Of a stretch of 64,000 nucleotides of DNA, positions 1-9,034 are shown piece by piece. Under the pieces are notes generated by a model that worked only from the letters and a program-made list of their open reading frames with translations, ran no database searches and was not told the DNA's origin. The DNA lies in contig NZ_JBIPKE010000007.1 of the NCBI RefSeq assembly GCF_044005705.1, forward strand, positions 1-64,000, in the 5' to 3' direction. The stretch is from Marinoscillum luteum. Lineage in GTDB: Bacteria > Bacteroidota > Bacteroidia > Cytophagales > Cyclobacteriaceae. How positions within the stretch are numbered: the stretch's first letter is position 1; each line of letters begins with the position of its first letter. The position numbers and the translations under genes are program-made.

Positions 1-140
1 CTTTTGCTTCGTTTTCTTTGGGCAAGCAAAGAAAATGAAGGGTAAGTGGCCAATCAACTAGATTGAGGTATATAAGGTATCAGATCACAACTTCACCATC
101 CATCTTTAATGCAATCTCCCCACAGGAATTCCGCTTGATC
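1..140 (+). repeat. Truncated copy of a hairpin-rich dispersed repeat
   Basis: Bases 21-139 match 17269-17387 over 119 positions with about four mismatches and no gaps, in the same orientation. The first 20 bases keep a shortened form of the hairpin seen in the longer copies: TTTTCTTT facing AAAGAAAA around a short GGCAAGC loop. The copy starts at or before the window edge, so its left end is not visible. No gene is seen in 1-270. The rest of this stretch (141-270) is leader for the SusC gene. Confidence 0.85.
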
Positions 141-270
141 CACCAGAGCGGCTGAACCAGCCAAAATCATCTTACCCCTATGCGGTTTGAGGTTCTTTTT
201 TACAATTAATAGCAAAAAGACTCCACTAAGATTACGCTGTTAAATAATGTAAACCTAAACACGGTAGTTT

Positions 271-3200
271 ATGAGAAAACTTCTACTTATCGCATGTTTG
301 ATCATGCTCCAGGGCTTGCTATATGCCCAGGAAAGAACGATCTCCGGACAGGTGGTGGACGACAATGGTGAGTCCCTCCCCGGAGTGAATGTAGTGCTGA
401 AGGGGTCCACCCAGGGAACCATCACAGATCTGGATGGTAACTATAAGGTACCCTTAAATGGTGATGATGATGCGATTCTCGTGTTTTCATTTATCGGGAT
501 GCAGACCAAAGAACTTCCCGTTGGGGGGCGTTCGGTACTGGACGTGACCCTTTCTCAGGATGTGACTCAGCTTACTGAGGTGGTGGTCACGGCATTTGGT
601 GTGGAGCGCGAAAAGAAGGCGCTGGGTTACTCTGTGCAGGATGTAAAGAGTGATGAGCTTACCAAGACTGATCAGACCTCAGTGCTTAATTCCTTGCAGG
701 GAAAAGTGGCTGGCGCCCAGATATCTAATGCTGGTGGGGCCATTGGTAGCTCCACGCGTATTGTACTGCGAGGACCTACGTCATTGCTGGGTAATAATCA
801 GGCCCTGATTGTGGTGGATGGTGTACCTATCAATAATGGTACCTCCAACAACGTACAGGCCTCTGGCAACTTCTATGATAACATAGTGGATGCCGGGAAC
901 CGGGCCAATGACATCAATCCTGAAAACATCGAGTCTGTGTCCGTACTGAAAGGCCCTGCTGCTGCGGCGCTGTATGGCTCCAGAGCAGCCAATGGTGTGG
1001 TGCTGATCACGACCAAGAAAGGCACGAATACGGCTGGAAAGACCAATATTAACTTCAATTCATCCTATACCTGGTCCAAAGTATACATCATCCCCAAGAT
1101 GCAGAATAAGTTTGGACAAGGGCAGTTTGGAGACAATCAAAACTATCTCTTTGATCAGGAGAGTTGGGGTGATGCCTTTGATGGCAGCTTGCGCCCCTAT
1201 GGAGCGGTGGTGAATAACATTCAGCGCTACAAGCCCTACGAAGCCCTGCCATCCAACGTGCAGGATTTCTGGGAGACCGGTAATACCTTTCAGAACTCAC
1301 TCTCATTGTCAGGAGGAAATGCAGATGCTACGTATTTCCTTTCTTTTAATGACATGCAGCAGAATGGCGTGATGATCAATACTGACATGAGAAGGAACAA
1401 TCTGACCTTCAATGGTAGCGCCAACCTAGGCGATAAGGTGACTACTTCAGCCTCTATCAACTACGTACGCACCAAGGCCAATTTGCCCATGATCGGTCAG
1501 CGAAACCAGGCCCTGGCTCAGGTATACAATATGCCACGAGACATGAGTGTGGTAGATATGAAGGATTTGGATGATCCTTTCAATACTCCTGATGGCTTCT
1601 TCACATCCTTCATTGTCAATCCTTATTATTCACTGAAGCGGGATTTTAGTTCGCAGGATATGAACAGAATCTTTGGAAATGTACAGTTGGCCTATGCCCC
1701 TGTGGACTGGATTAGCGGTACCCTGAGGGTAGGTTCGGATGTGATAGCTGACCAGCGAAATACCTATCATGATCTGGTACAGTATCAGCCAGGTAGCCCA
1801 AATGCCGGCGCAGCGTTTAACTCAGACGGGGAGTATACTGAGCAGCGACTAAATACCCGTGAGATCAATGTGGATGCGATGGTCAATGTGAACCGTGACC
1901 TGATGCCGGATTTACAGCTGAACGTGTTGGTGGGTTACAACTTCAATCAGCGCGAAACAGACAATCTTTTCACGACGATCGATGCACTCACGCTCCCACG
2001 TTTTCCAAGTTTGTCAAATGTGAGTGGTTCGTATACCTCAGGAGGCATAGCCACCAAGCGACGACTTTATGGGGTTTACGGCTCAGCAGACCTGTCTTAC
2101 AAAGGCTATTTGTTTCTGGGCGCAACTTACCGTACCGACTGGTCTTCTACTTTGCCACTGGATAACAACTCCTTTTCGTACCCCAGTGTGAATTTGGGAT
2201 TTGTCTTCACCGATGCATTCGAGATTACCAACAATATTCTCTCTTTCGGAAAAGTAAGGTTGAGCTATGCGGAAGTAGGAAACGACGCAGGGACCTACCT
2301 GACCAACTCGGTGTTTCAGCAGACCAACATAGGAGCCAGCTTTGCCACCATCCAGTTTCCATTCAACAATGGAACGGTGATCGTGCCAGGATTTAGCGAA
2401 GGCAATACCATCGGTAACCCCAATCTACAGCCAGAGATTACCAAGGCGTATGAGGCTGGTATTGACATTCGCTTGTTCAATGGACGAGTGGGCATAGATG
2501 CGACGTACTACAACAGTACTTCTGAGTCACAGATCCTGAATACTTCGGTGGCGCCATCTTCAGGCTTTACCACCCAGGTGGTGAATATTGGTAAGATCTC
2601 TAACAAAGGAGTGGAGCTACAGCTCAACACTACCCCTTTGAAGATTGGTGCTTTCCGTTGGGATTTGTCTGTGAACTACACCAAAAATGTGAACAGGGTT
2701 GAAGAACTGGATCCGGGTAACACGGAACTGGTACTGGTGGCTCAGGGCCTTACCCCGGGTCTGAAACTGGTCATAGGCAAGCCATACGGAGTTTTTGAGG
2801 CTACTCAGGCATTGAAAACAGCAGATGGAAAAGTGGTAGTGGGACCGGATGGAATCCCGTTGGATGATCCTGATCCGGTAGAAATTGGGTCCATTCAGCC
2901 TGATTGGTACGGAGGTGCTACTTCTACATTCTCCTACAAAGGCCTGTCATTGGGCATTACGATGGACACCAGACAAGGTGGAAAAGTGGTGAGCTCTACT
3001 GCTGCACAGCTCTACTTTGCTGGGTTGGCCGAAGAGACGGCCTTCAATGACCGGGAGGAATGGATAGTGCCCAACTCAGTAGTACAGACTGGTACTGACG
3101 ATGATGGAAATCCCATCTACTCACCCAATAGTACGCCACTTACCATGTATGGCACAGGCAATGTGCGAAACTACTGGTCGCAGATTCAGGGTGGGTCCCG

Positions 3201-3471
3201 AAATGAGGCGGTTCTTCTGGACGCCTCTTACCTTAAACTGAGAGAAGTAGCGCTGAGGTATACCATACCCACAACTCTTATCAGCAAGACCCCTTTCAAA
3301 GGAATCACTGTAGGAGCGGTGGGTAGAAACCTGTGGCTACGTACTCAGGGCAACAACCACTTCATAGACCCGGAGGCAAGTGCATTTGGTAACGGAAATG
3401 CCCAGGGTTATGAATTCCTTGGAATCCCTCCACAGGCTACTTACGGCTTTGACTTAAAAATCAAAATATAA
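271..3471 (+). CDS. SusC/RagA-family TonB-dependent outer-membrane transporter
   Basis: A protein of 1066 residues predicted to form a TonB-dependent outer-membrane barrel that imports a glycan or peptide captured by the SusD partner. Residues 1-20 are a signal peptide ending in YAQ. Residues about 24-107 form a carboxypeptidase-regulatory-like domain (ISGQVVDDNGESLPGVNV). The SusC signature TEVVVTAFG follows, then the plug domain with LRGPTSLLGNNQALIVVDG and ALYGSRAANGVVLITTKKG, then the barrel, which ends in an aromatic-rich strand. The length is normal for the family and no STN anti-sigma domain precedes it. It is the first gene of a four-gene operon and the stop lies 6 bases before the SusD start. 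The substrate cannot be told, because no glycosidase or peptidase is in the operon. Confidence 0.95.
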   Translation: MRKLLLIACLIMLQGLLYAQERTISGQVVDDNGESLPGVNVVLKGSTQGTITDLDGNYKVPLNGDDDAILVFSFIGMQTKELPVGGRSVLDVTLSQDVTQLTEVVVTAFGVEREKKALGYSVQDVKSDELTKTDQTSVLNSLQGKVAGAQISNAGGAIGSSTRIVLRGPTSLLGNNQALIVVDGVPINNGTSNNVQASGNFYDNIVDAGNRANDINPENIESVSVLKGPAAAALYGSRAANGVVLITTKKGTNTAGKTNINFNSSYTWSKVYIIPKMQNKFGQGQFGDNQNYLFDQESWGDAFDGSLRPYGAVVNNIQRYKPYEALPSNVQDFWETGNTFQNSLSLSGGNADATYFLSFNDMQQNGVMINTDMRRNNLTFNGSANLGDKVTTSASINYVRTKANLPMIGQRNQALAQVYNMPRDMSVVDMKDLDDPFNTPDGFFTSFIVNPYYSLKRDFSSQDMNRIFGNVQLAYAPVDWISGTLRVGSDVIADQRNTYHDLVQYQPGSPNAGAAFNSDGEYTEQRLNTREINVDAMVNVNRDLMPDLQLNVLVGYNFNQRETDNLFTTIDALTLPRFPSLSNVSGSYTSGGIATKRRLYGVYGSADLSYKGYLFLGATYRTDWSSTLPLDNNSFSYPSVNLGFVFTDAFEITNNILSFGKVRLSYAEVGNDAGTYLTNSVFQQTNIGASFATIQFPFNNGTVIVPGFSEGNTIGNPNLQPEITKAYEAGIDIRLFNGRVGIDATYYNSTSESQILNTSVAPSSGFTTQVVNIGKISNKGVELQLNTTPLKIGAFRWDLSVNYTKNVNRVEELDPGNTELVLVAQGLTPGLKLVIGKPYGVFEATQALKTADGKVVVGPDGIPLDDPDPVEIGSIQPDWYGGATSTFSYKGLSLGITMDTRQGGKVVSSTAAQLYFAGLAEETAFNDREEWIVPNSVVQTGTDDDGNPIYSPNSTPLTMYGTGNVRNYWSQIQGGSRNEAVLLDASYLKLREVALRYTIPTTLISKTPFKGITVGAVGRNLWLRTQGNNHFIDPEASAFGNGNAQGYEFLGIPPQATYGFDLKIKI

Positions 3472-3477
3472 TCGATT

Positions 3478-4905
3478 ATGAAAAGCATCTATAAATCAAT
3501 CATTGCATGGGTCATGATGTTTGGCTTCTTCTCTTGTGGAGATGACATTCTGGATATCAACAAAGACCCCAATAATCCGGGCACCTCTACGCCGCAGCTG
3601 ACCCTGCCTTCAGGGCAGGTGGCCCTGGCCGTGACCCTGGAGGCAGATTACAACCTGATGGGCGCTCACCTGGCTCAGTATTGGACTCAGGGCCCCACGG
3701 CTTCTCAGTTTTCTTTTCTGGAGCAGTATAACATCACGACCAATAGCTACAATGGTGCATGGTCTCGCATGTATGCTTCAGCACTGGAAGACCTGGAGTT
3801 TGTGAGAAAGGCTGCCATAGAAGATGGCACCCCTAATTATGCTGCTATCGCGATGTTGCTGCAGGCTTATTCCTTTCAGATTTTGGTCGATCTGTATGAT
3901 CAGATTCCATATACTGAAGCCCTTCAGGGTAAGGATGGCTTGCTGGAGCCAAAATTTGACGATGGTGAAGCGGTGTATGATGATCTCATTGTGAAAATCG
4001 ATGCGGCGCTGGATATGATCGATATCTCCAGTACGGCGGTCACTCCGGTAGGGGACGACCTCATCTATGGCGGGAATATGAGAAAGTGGATTTCCTTTGG
4101 CAATACGCTGAAACTCAAAATCTACATCCGCCAGTCTGAGGCCAGACCATCGGTAGCACAAGCGGGTATACAGGCGATGTATGATGCTGGAGCCACATTC
4201 CTCACTCCGGGCAATGACGCCCTGGTGAGCTTCACTCCAAACACTAACAATCAGAATCCGCTCTGGCAGATATTGAATCAAACCACGTTTCAGAATATCG
4301 TGGCCAGTGCTACTTCCATACAGGAGTTTATCAACAATGCCGATGACCGGATCAGTGCATACTATGATGTGTCGCCCAACACCAATACCTATGTAGGGTT
4401 GCCACAAGGCACGGGCACTACCAGTGGTGATCAGTTTGCGGACTTCTCCGCTCCTGATGGCAACACGGTGATCAATGCCGATGCTGATGTGATTCTGATC
4501 TCCGGGTATGAGAGTCTTTTCCTTCAGGCAGAGGCTGCTGAGCGTGGTTGGGGTACTGGTGATCCAAAGTCACTCTACGATCAGGCAGTGATGGCTTCCT
4601 TTAGCTTCCATGGCCTGGATGGCAGTGCGCTGGTGAGCCCGGGAGGCAATTACGAGTATGATGGCGAGTTGAGTACCATCTACTATCAGAAGTGGCTGGC
4701 GTTTAATGGAAAACAGGGATTTGAAGGCTGGAATGAGTGGCGAAGAACGGGTGTTCCCGCTTTGAGTCCATCCATTCAGGGACAACCCCTGCCCAATACT
4801 TTCCCGCTCCGGTTAATCTGGCCAGCTAATGAGACGGCTACTAACCCGAATGCTCCGGAGCTGGAAGCTCTCGATGCACCGGTATGGTGGGACAAAACAT
4901 TTTAA
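3478..4905 (+). CDS. SusD/RagB-family surface lipoprotein
   Basis: A protein of 475 residues, the surface-exposed substrate-binding lid of the SusC transporter just upstream. The N-terminus has a lipoprotein signal with the modified cysteine at residue 20 (GFFSC). The body is alpha-helical and TPR-like, with the SusD-like_2 features NKDPNNPG near the start, helices such as YAAIAMLLQAYSFQILVDL, and a C-terminal block (YYQKWLAFNGKQGFEGWNEW) typical of this subfamily. The spacing of 6 bases to SusC argues for a strict SusC-SusD pair. The ligand is unknown. Confidence 0.93.
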   Translation: MKSIYKSIIAWVMMFGFFSCGDDILDINKDPNNPGTSTPQLTLPSGQVALAVTLEADYNLMGAHLAQYWTQGPTASQFSFLEQYNITTNSYNGAWSRMYASALEDLEFVRKAAIEDGTPNYAAIAMLLQAYSFQILVDLYDQIPYTEALQGKDGLLEPKFDDGEAVYDDLIVKIDAALDMIDISSTAVTPVGDDLIYGGNMRKWISFGNTLKLKIYIRQSEARPSVAQAGIQAMYDAGATFLTPGNDALVSFTPNTNNQNPLWQILNQTTFQNIVASATSIQEFINNADDRISAYYDVSPNTNTYVGLPQGTGTTSGDQFADFSAPDGNTVINADADVILISGYESLFLQAEAAERGWGTGDPKSLYDQAVMASFSFHGLDGSALVSPGGNYEYDGELSTIYYQKWLAFNGKQGFEGWNEWRRTGVPALSPSIQGQPLPNTFPLRLIWPANETATNPNAPELEALDAPVWWDKTF

Positions 4906-4924
4906 TCACTAAAAGGACGATCAA

Positions 4925-5653
4925 ATGAATTATATATTTCAATCAAGAATATGGGTACTCCTGCTGCTGTCAGTGGGGTTCCTGGCTTGTGAACCGGACC
5001 TGGACTCTGAGGATGTGACAGCCGGAGTGATTCGCTTTCCCTCTATCATTCTGAATGGGGACAATCCAATCGCCTATGTGGCGGGAGAAGCGAGTGCTAT
5101 TACCGACCCTGGTGTGACCGCCCTGTTGGGTACGGATGACATCACCAGTCAGGTGGAAGTGACAGGCGTGGATGGCGTGGATTTTGACACTCCGGGAATC
5201 TATCCGATCAACTATTCGGTGAGTACCGTGAATGATCTGGGAGATGAAACTACTGTGACCGAAACACGCTACGTACTGATAGCTTCTGAAGATATATCGG
5301 GCATAGACCTGACGGGAGATTACTTCTCCATCAGCCGGTCTTTCAGTGGTGCATCTTATGGACAGCTCATGTCAGTGCGCAAGCTCGGCACGGGATATTT
5401 TGCCTGCACAGATGTATATGCTCATCCCGCAGCGGAGAACGCTGGTCGTTTTTTTGTGACCAGTGCCACTGAGGGGATCCTTCTGCCGCAAAGTGCCAGT
5501 GAGACTATTTTTGGTCTGGAAATGTTTGGTACTGTGGACATTCAGATCGGTAATACCAATCCGGATGATTACAACATTTCTTTCAATCTGGACCTTCCTG
5601 CAGCTTCTTTTCAAACGACAAAACCCTGGACAAAAAATGAAAACGTTAACTAA
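4925..5653 (+). CDS. Surface lipoprotein with Ig-like (DUF5011/DUF5012-type) domain
   Basis: A protein of 242 residues with a lipoprotein signal (cysteine at residue 22, FLAC). Residues about 45-120 resemble the immunoglobulin-like domain found in accessory lipoproteins of SusCD loci (DPGVTALLG, then TPGIYPINYSVSTVNDLG). The C-terminal half is a beta-rich domain without a recognised active site. It lies 19 bases after SusD, so it is probably a surface glycan- or protein-binding accessory of the transporter. The stop overlaps the next start by 17 bases, which suggests translational coupling. The domain name is recalled and not searched. Confidence 0.8.
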   Translation: MNYIFQSRIWVLLLLSVGFLACEPDLDSEDVTAGVIRFPSIILNGDNPIAYVAGEASAITDPGVTALLGTDDITSQVEVTGVDGVDFDTPGIYPINYSVSTVNDLGDETTVTETRYVLIASEDISGIDLTGDYFSISRSFSGASYGQLMSVRKLGTGYFACTDVYAHPAAENAGRFFVTSATEGILLPQSASETIFGLEMFGTVDIQIGNTNPDDYNISFNLDLPAASFQTTKPWTKNENVN

Positions 5654-6161
5654 TTACCTGTCTATGATGGTGCTGGCTGTACTAGGTACAGCCTGTGTAT
5701 CAGGAGGGTTTGATGAAAATCCTCAGTTGGATGAGTTGGAAAATGCCCTGAAGAAGGCACCAAAAGTGGAATCCATATCGGTCAATGGTGTGGTTGTGGA
5801 GAAAAACACCCAGTCCCAACGACAGGTGGATGCTAAGATCGGTGATGTATTGAAGCTGGATGCCGTTTTCAGTAGTGGAAAAGATGCCCAGCTGACCGAG
5901 TTGGAGTTTTTCAGACAGTACTATGGAGTGATCTACCCGCAGGAGGCCCCGCATCCGGTGGATTCGCTCACAGATGGCTTCTATGACTTATCTGGTTTGG
6001 AGAGCTCGTTTTCTTACGAATATACGGTGCCTGAGGAGGATGATGAAGGATTTCATTTTGAAGCCGGAAACATCATTACCATTCAGTACCGTGTCAAAAA
6101 CTCCCTCGATAATTACGGCTATCGATCACTGGTGATTCGCCTCGTGGATGAGGAAGAATAG
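5637..6161 (+). CDS. Small SusCD-associated lipoprotein, function unknown
   Basis: A protein of 174 residues from the ATG at 5637. A longer reading frame opens at 5463, but only the 5637 start gives a proper lipoprotein signal (cysteine at residue 20, GTAC). The 5637 start also overlaps the preceding gene by just 17 bases. The rest is beta-rich, with the acidic run PEEDDEGFHFEAG and a C-terminal strand VIRLVDEEE. No family was recognised. As the last gene of the SusCD operon, directly before a terminator, it is probably another surface-exposed accessory protein. Confidence 0.75.
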   Translation: MKTLTNYLSMMVLAVLGTACVSGGFDENPQLDELENALKKAPKVESISVNGVVVEKNTQSQRQVDAKIGDVLKLDAVFSSGKDAQLTELEFFRQYYGVIYPQEAPHPVDSLTDGFYDLSGLESSFSYEYTVPEEDDEGFHFEAGNIITIQYRVKNSLDNYGYRSLVIRLVDEEE

Positions 6162-6197
6162 CAGGTCAAATTACTCACTATCCATTGATCAGGAAGA

Positions 6198-6222
6198 GCC
6201 TCCCATTGGGAGGCTTTTTTTG
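6198..6222 (+). terminator. Rho-independent terminator of the SusCD operon
   Basis: A perfect 7-bp stem, GCCTCCC (6198-6204) with GGGAGGC (6208-6214), has an ATT loop and is followed by seven T. It lies 36 bases after the last gene of the operon. Confidence 0.9.
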
Positions 6223-6269
6223 TTGGGGGAGGGGGCAAGATAATTGTGCGGCTCCATAGCTAACAATGG

Positions 6270-6310
6270 TTTGATCAGGATAGAAAAAAACCTACATTTG
6301 GTAACGTTAC
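6270..6310 (+). promoter_or_regulatory. Bacteroidota-type promoter with adjoining palindrome
   Basis: TTTG (6270-6273), 19 bases, then TACATTTG (6293-6300) fits the Bacteroidota consensus TTTG-N17..23-TAnnTTTG. A perfect palindrome GTAACGTTAC (6301-6310) follows directly and would cover the expected start of transcription, so it could be an operator. The start codon of the next gene is at 6363. Confidence 0.6.
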
Positions 6311-6362
6311 AAGCGACTAACAAACATCAAGGTGTTGTTAGCCGGTTGTTGGGCATAATTGT

Positions 6363-7766
6363 ATGACGGAGAAAGAGATTCAGAACTATATATGGAAGAA
6401 TCGAGCAAACTGGAGAGACCTTATTTGCGAAGCAGACTTTTCTGAGAAACCATCTCATTCGGATGAATCATCCATTTTAACCCTTGATGCTCAAAACTTG
6501 ATTTACTCTAACGTTATTTCACGTTTAGAGCAACTCTATGAAGAAGTAATTGACCTTGAATTATTTGGAATCGAAGTTTCATTATCTAAGAAACAAGATT
6601 CGACAATTCGAGCCGATTTTTTGGGTATGCGTCCAGGTGCTCCTGGTATCTCAATTATTGAATTAAAAAAAAGCAAACAAACTGAAAGAGAAGCCTTTAC
6701 AGAACTATTGGCTTATTCCAACCATATCAATTCTCTTTTTCCAACACATACCAAAGATGACACACTTCTGGTTCTAATTGCTCCATTTAAGGTACGAACT
6801 GTCAGAGAGGCATTTTTGCAGACTTTATTATTTGAGAAGAAAAGAGTATTTGTACTAATTCCCGAATTTGAAAATGATAAGGTTGATTCGTTGAGACTTA
6901 AACCATATATTCCAAGCTTTGATGAAGTCGTAAATTTATCCGAAGCAGCTTTTGCCAAGAGAAATTTTGATGTTAGAGTAATTGTATGGTATGACACTCC
7001 AGAATTTTGGAATAATGAAGAAGGCGAAACAGGCAAAGCTGAAGACCCAACCGATTGGCAAATTGCTCTTATGAATTCAGTTAGTGCCCATGCAGCTCAA
7101 CTCATGGAAGAAAAGCAAATACATGGTTTTGTTTACACTTCTCAAAGCTGGCCAGAAATAAAAATGCCCCTACCTAACTCTTTGGTATTAGTCGGCCTTA
7201 ATCCCTATAAAGTAGCCAATGATCTCTATTACTTGGAGAATTTTAAAGACATAAAATTGAAAGATATTCCAACAATTGGTTCCTTCAACACCCCTGACTT
7301 AAGAGCATATATATCGGGCCTCAATTCAAAAGACAACAATGAAATCCATGAAAATGAAAATTATGTTGAATGGTTAAATATGGTTTGGGAATCACACCTT
7401 TATCGTATAGGAATGGAAGTTGTGAGACTGGTTAACTTGAACGTACATGAATCTGAAGTAATGACAGACAGAGGTATCATGACTTGGGAAGATTATGAAA
7501 GTAATTTTATCGAAAATATAGCTTGCTTTAATTATGACATCCGACCAACAGGATTGATTAGAGAACTTTTCTGGGAGACAACCCGAATAGATTATAATTA
7601 TTGGAGAGCCAACAAAGAACATCCAATTCAAGGAGATATATTCAATTGGGCAGCTGAAACATTAATTAGTCACTCATTTTTTAGTGAGTTCTTAGATCGC
7701 ATGTTTGGAGACCCACATGGAATAAGAGATTTGGAAGATGAAATTGAAGATGATGGTGAAGACTAA
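6363..7766 (+). CDS. PD-(D/E)XK nuclease-like protein of unknown function
   Basis: A protein of 467 residues with no confident family. Residues about 80-125 look like the core of a PD-(D/E)XK nuclease fold: IRADFLG (D85), a strand IIELKK with E100 and K102 in an E-x-K arrangement, then a helix AFTELLAYSNHI. This order resembles the NucS/DUF91-type core. The C-terminal two thirds contains no recognised domain and ends in an acidic tail (DLEDEIEDDGED). Codon use and base composition are clearly more AT-rich than in the flanking genes, which suggests acquisition by transfer. It could be a defence or DNA-repair nuclease, but the fold call rests on a short motif only. Confidence 0.55.
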   Translation: MTEKEIQNYIWKNRANWRDLICEADFSEKPSHSDESSILTLDAQNLIYSNVISRLEQLYEEVIDLELFGIEVSLSKKQDSTIRADFLGMRPGAPGISIIELKKSKQTEREAFTELLAYSNHINSLFPTHTKDDTLLVLIAPFKVRTVREAFLQTLLFEKKRVFVLIPEFENDKVDSLRLKPYIPSFDEVVNLSEAAFAKRNFDVRVIVWYDTPEFWNNEEGETGKAEDPTDWQIALMNSVSAHAAQLMEEKQIHGFVYTSQSWPEIKMPLPNSLVLVGLNPYKVANDLYYLENFKDIKLKDIPTIGSFNTPDLRAYISGLNSKDNNEIHENENYVEWLNMVWESHLYRIGMEVVRLVNLNVHESEVMTDRGIMTWEDYESNFIENIACFNYDIRPTGLIRELFWETTRIDYNYWRANKEHPIQGDIFNWAAETLISHSFFSEFLDRMFGDPHGIRDLEDEIEDDGED

Positions 7767-7782
7767 ACTATGCCCAATATAT

Positions 7783-7874
7783 GATATAGCACATGCCTCT
7801 ACTGAACTACTTGATACTGAACCTGAAATCGAAACTTTAACGATATTTGACAGACCAGAGGCACGTGCCATATC
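7783..7874. repeat. Long imperfect inverted repeat between two AT-rich genes
   Basis: Arms of 18 bases at 7783-7800 and 7857-7874 pair at 16 of 18 positions (GATATAGCACATGCCTCT against the complement of the right arm). The loop is 56 bases. The right arm contains GCACGTGC, itself a palindrome. It fills most of the 148-base gap between the nuclease-like gene and the next gene. It could be a transcriptional stop, an operator, or a recombination site; no T-run follows, so an ordinary terminator is unlikely. Confidence 0.6.
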
Positions 7875-7914
7875 TGGTCGTTGTGGTGCATGATGCCAAA
7901 CCAAAATTCATCAA

Positions 7915-8418
7915 ATGGGATTAAGTAATTATTCTGTAAGTCTAACACTCAAATCGAATGAACCCCTAGAAGAAATGGGAGATTTCGAGATCTTTAGAAA
8001 TATTTTAACGCTGCAGGATTCTGACGAGTGTTTTCTCCATATTTCAACTGAACTTGGATACTTATTTCATTCAGAAAATCAGTTCAATAACAAATTCAGG
8101 TCACAATATGGGAAAATTGAATACTCAGAAATTTTATCCAAAGAAACCTTAGAAAAACTTGGAACTCTTCAAGATGCTAGGCCGTGGTTTGAATCAAACG
8201 AACTAACTCTAATCGATTCAACTGATGAAGACTTTGAAATACTGGAACCTCAGAAATTTGGATTGTTCCTTTTGGACTTAAAAAGGTATTTAGAGAGGTT
8301 TAAATGGAACACGGAGAAACCTCCAATGATGGGAAAATTGGACGAAGTGAACTTATTAATTCTTCTTGCCAACTTCTGCTCCAAGAATAACGTGCAAATG
8401 AAGATGATTGAAGCCTGA
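7915..8418 (+). CDS. Hypothetical protein, 167 residues
   Basis: No family was recognised. The protein is soluble and acidic, lacks a signal peptide or membrane segment, and has a predicted mix of short strands and helices (SVSLTLKSN near the start; LFLLDLKRYLERF and LDEVNLLILLANFCSKN near the end). Composition is AT-rich like the nuclease-like gene upstream, and both lie between the same two boundaries, so they were probably acquired together. The pattern of a small soluble partner of a nuclease-like protein could suggest an immunity or antitoxin role, but the sequence does not show it. Confidence 0.6.
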   Translation: MGLSNYSVSLTLKSNEPLEEMGDFEIFRNILTLQDSDECFLHISTELGYLFHSENQFNNKFRSQYGKIEYSEILSKETLEKLGTLQDARPWFESNELTLIDSTDEDFEILEPQKFGLFLLDLKRYLERFKWNTEKPPMMGKLDEVNLLILLANFCSKNNVQMKMIEA

Positions 8419-8527
8419 AAACGACACCACAACATACGCTTTGAATGAATGGGGTTTCATCGGTCAAGAAATTTTCATGCGGATAGGAAAGTCCACCACG
8501 CCCGCGCGGCCCTTAAAATTTGAAACT

Positions 8528-9016
8528 ATGAGACAATTAATAATTGTACTAATTATTCTTTCCTGCCTCACTGGATGTAAGGAGGAAAATACCGATGGGA
8601 TTTTTGTGAGTATGAATGTTTTTCTATCATTAAAAAATGATTCAGGGGCTGATCTTTTAAATCCCACCTCCGAAAATAGTATCTCGGCAGATGACATTTC
8701 TGTCTACTATTTAATTGATGGGGATGAGGTGCTTTTCAATGAACCACAGCTAGACTATCCTGGAGGATTTGCCATTGAATTTGATCAATCCACTGGGATC
8801 TACATATTAGATCTATTTACTAGCGACCACACCAACAATGAATCCATTGCGACGACAATAGTGAAAATGGAGGGAATGGATTCCATAAGACTGGATTGTG
8901 AAGTCAAGAAATATTCAAACGGAAGTATGCAAGCAGTTAAGGTGTATTATAAGAACGATTTGGTTTGGGACAACGACCGTGATAAAAGTTCAAGGTATCT
9001 GGAAATCGTACTTTGA
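8528..9016 (+). CDS. Small lipoprotein, function unknown
   Basis: A protein of 162 residues from the ATG at 8528. A longer frame opens at 8408 inside the preceding gene, but only the 8528 start gives a lipoprotein signal (MRQLIIVLIILS, lipobox LTGC, cysteine at residue 17). The mature part is beta-rich, without conserved cysteines or a known motif (DDISVYYLIDGDEVLF; VYYKNDLVWDND). It stands alone, convergent with the AlkD-like gene. A GC-rich block (8499-8512) just upstream marks the edge of the AT-rich segment. Confidence 0.65.
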   Translation: MRQLIIVLIILSCLTGCKEENTDGIFVSMNVFLSLKNDSGADLLNPTSENSISADDISVYYLIDGDEVLFNEPQLDYPGGFAIEFDQSTGIYILDLFTSDHTNNESIATTIVKMEGMDSIRLDCEVKKYSNGSMQAVKVYYKNDLVWDNDRDKSSRYLEIVL

Positions 9017-9034
9017 TGAGGTTTCCCCCCGGAA

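Noticed and set aside
3778..4407. Minus-strand frame of 209 residues
   Set aside because: It is antisense to the SusD gene, without a signal, domain or conserved pattern.
6311..6358. Possible integron attC site before the nuclease-like gene
   Set aside because: The hairpin CTAACAA/TTGTTAG is followed by GTTAGCC, which does not fit the attC core GTTRRRY, and no integrase or further cassette is present.
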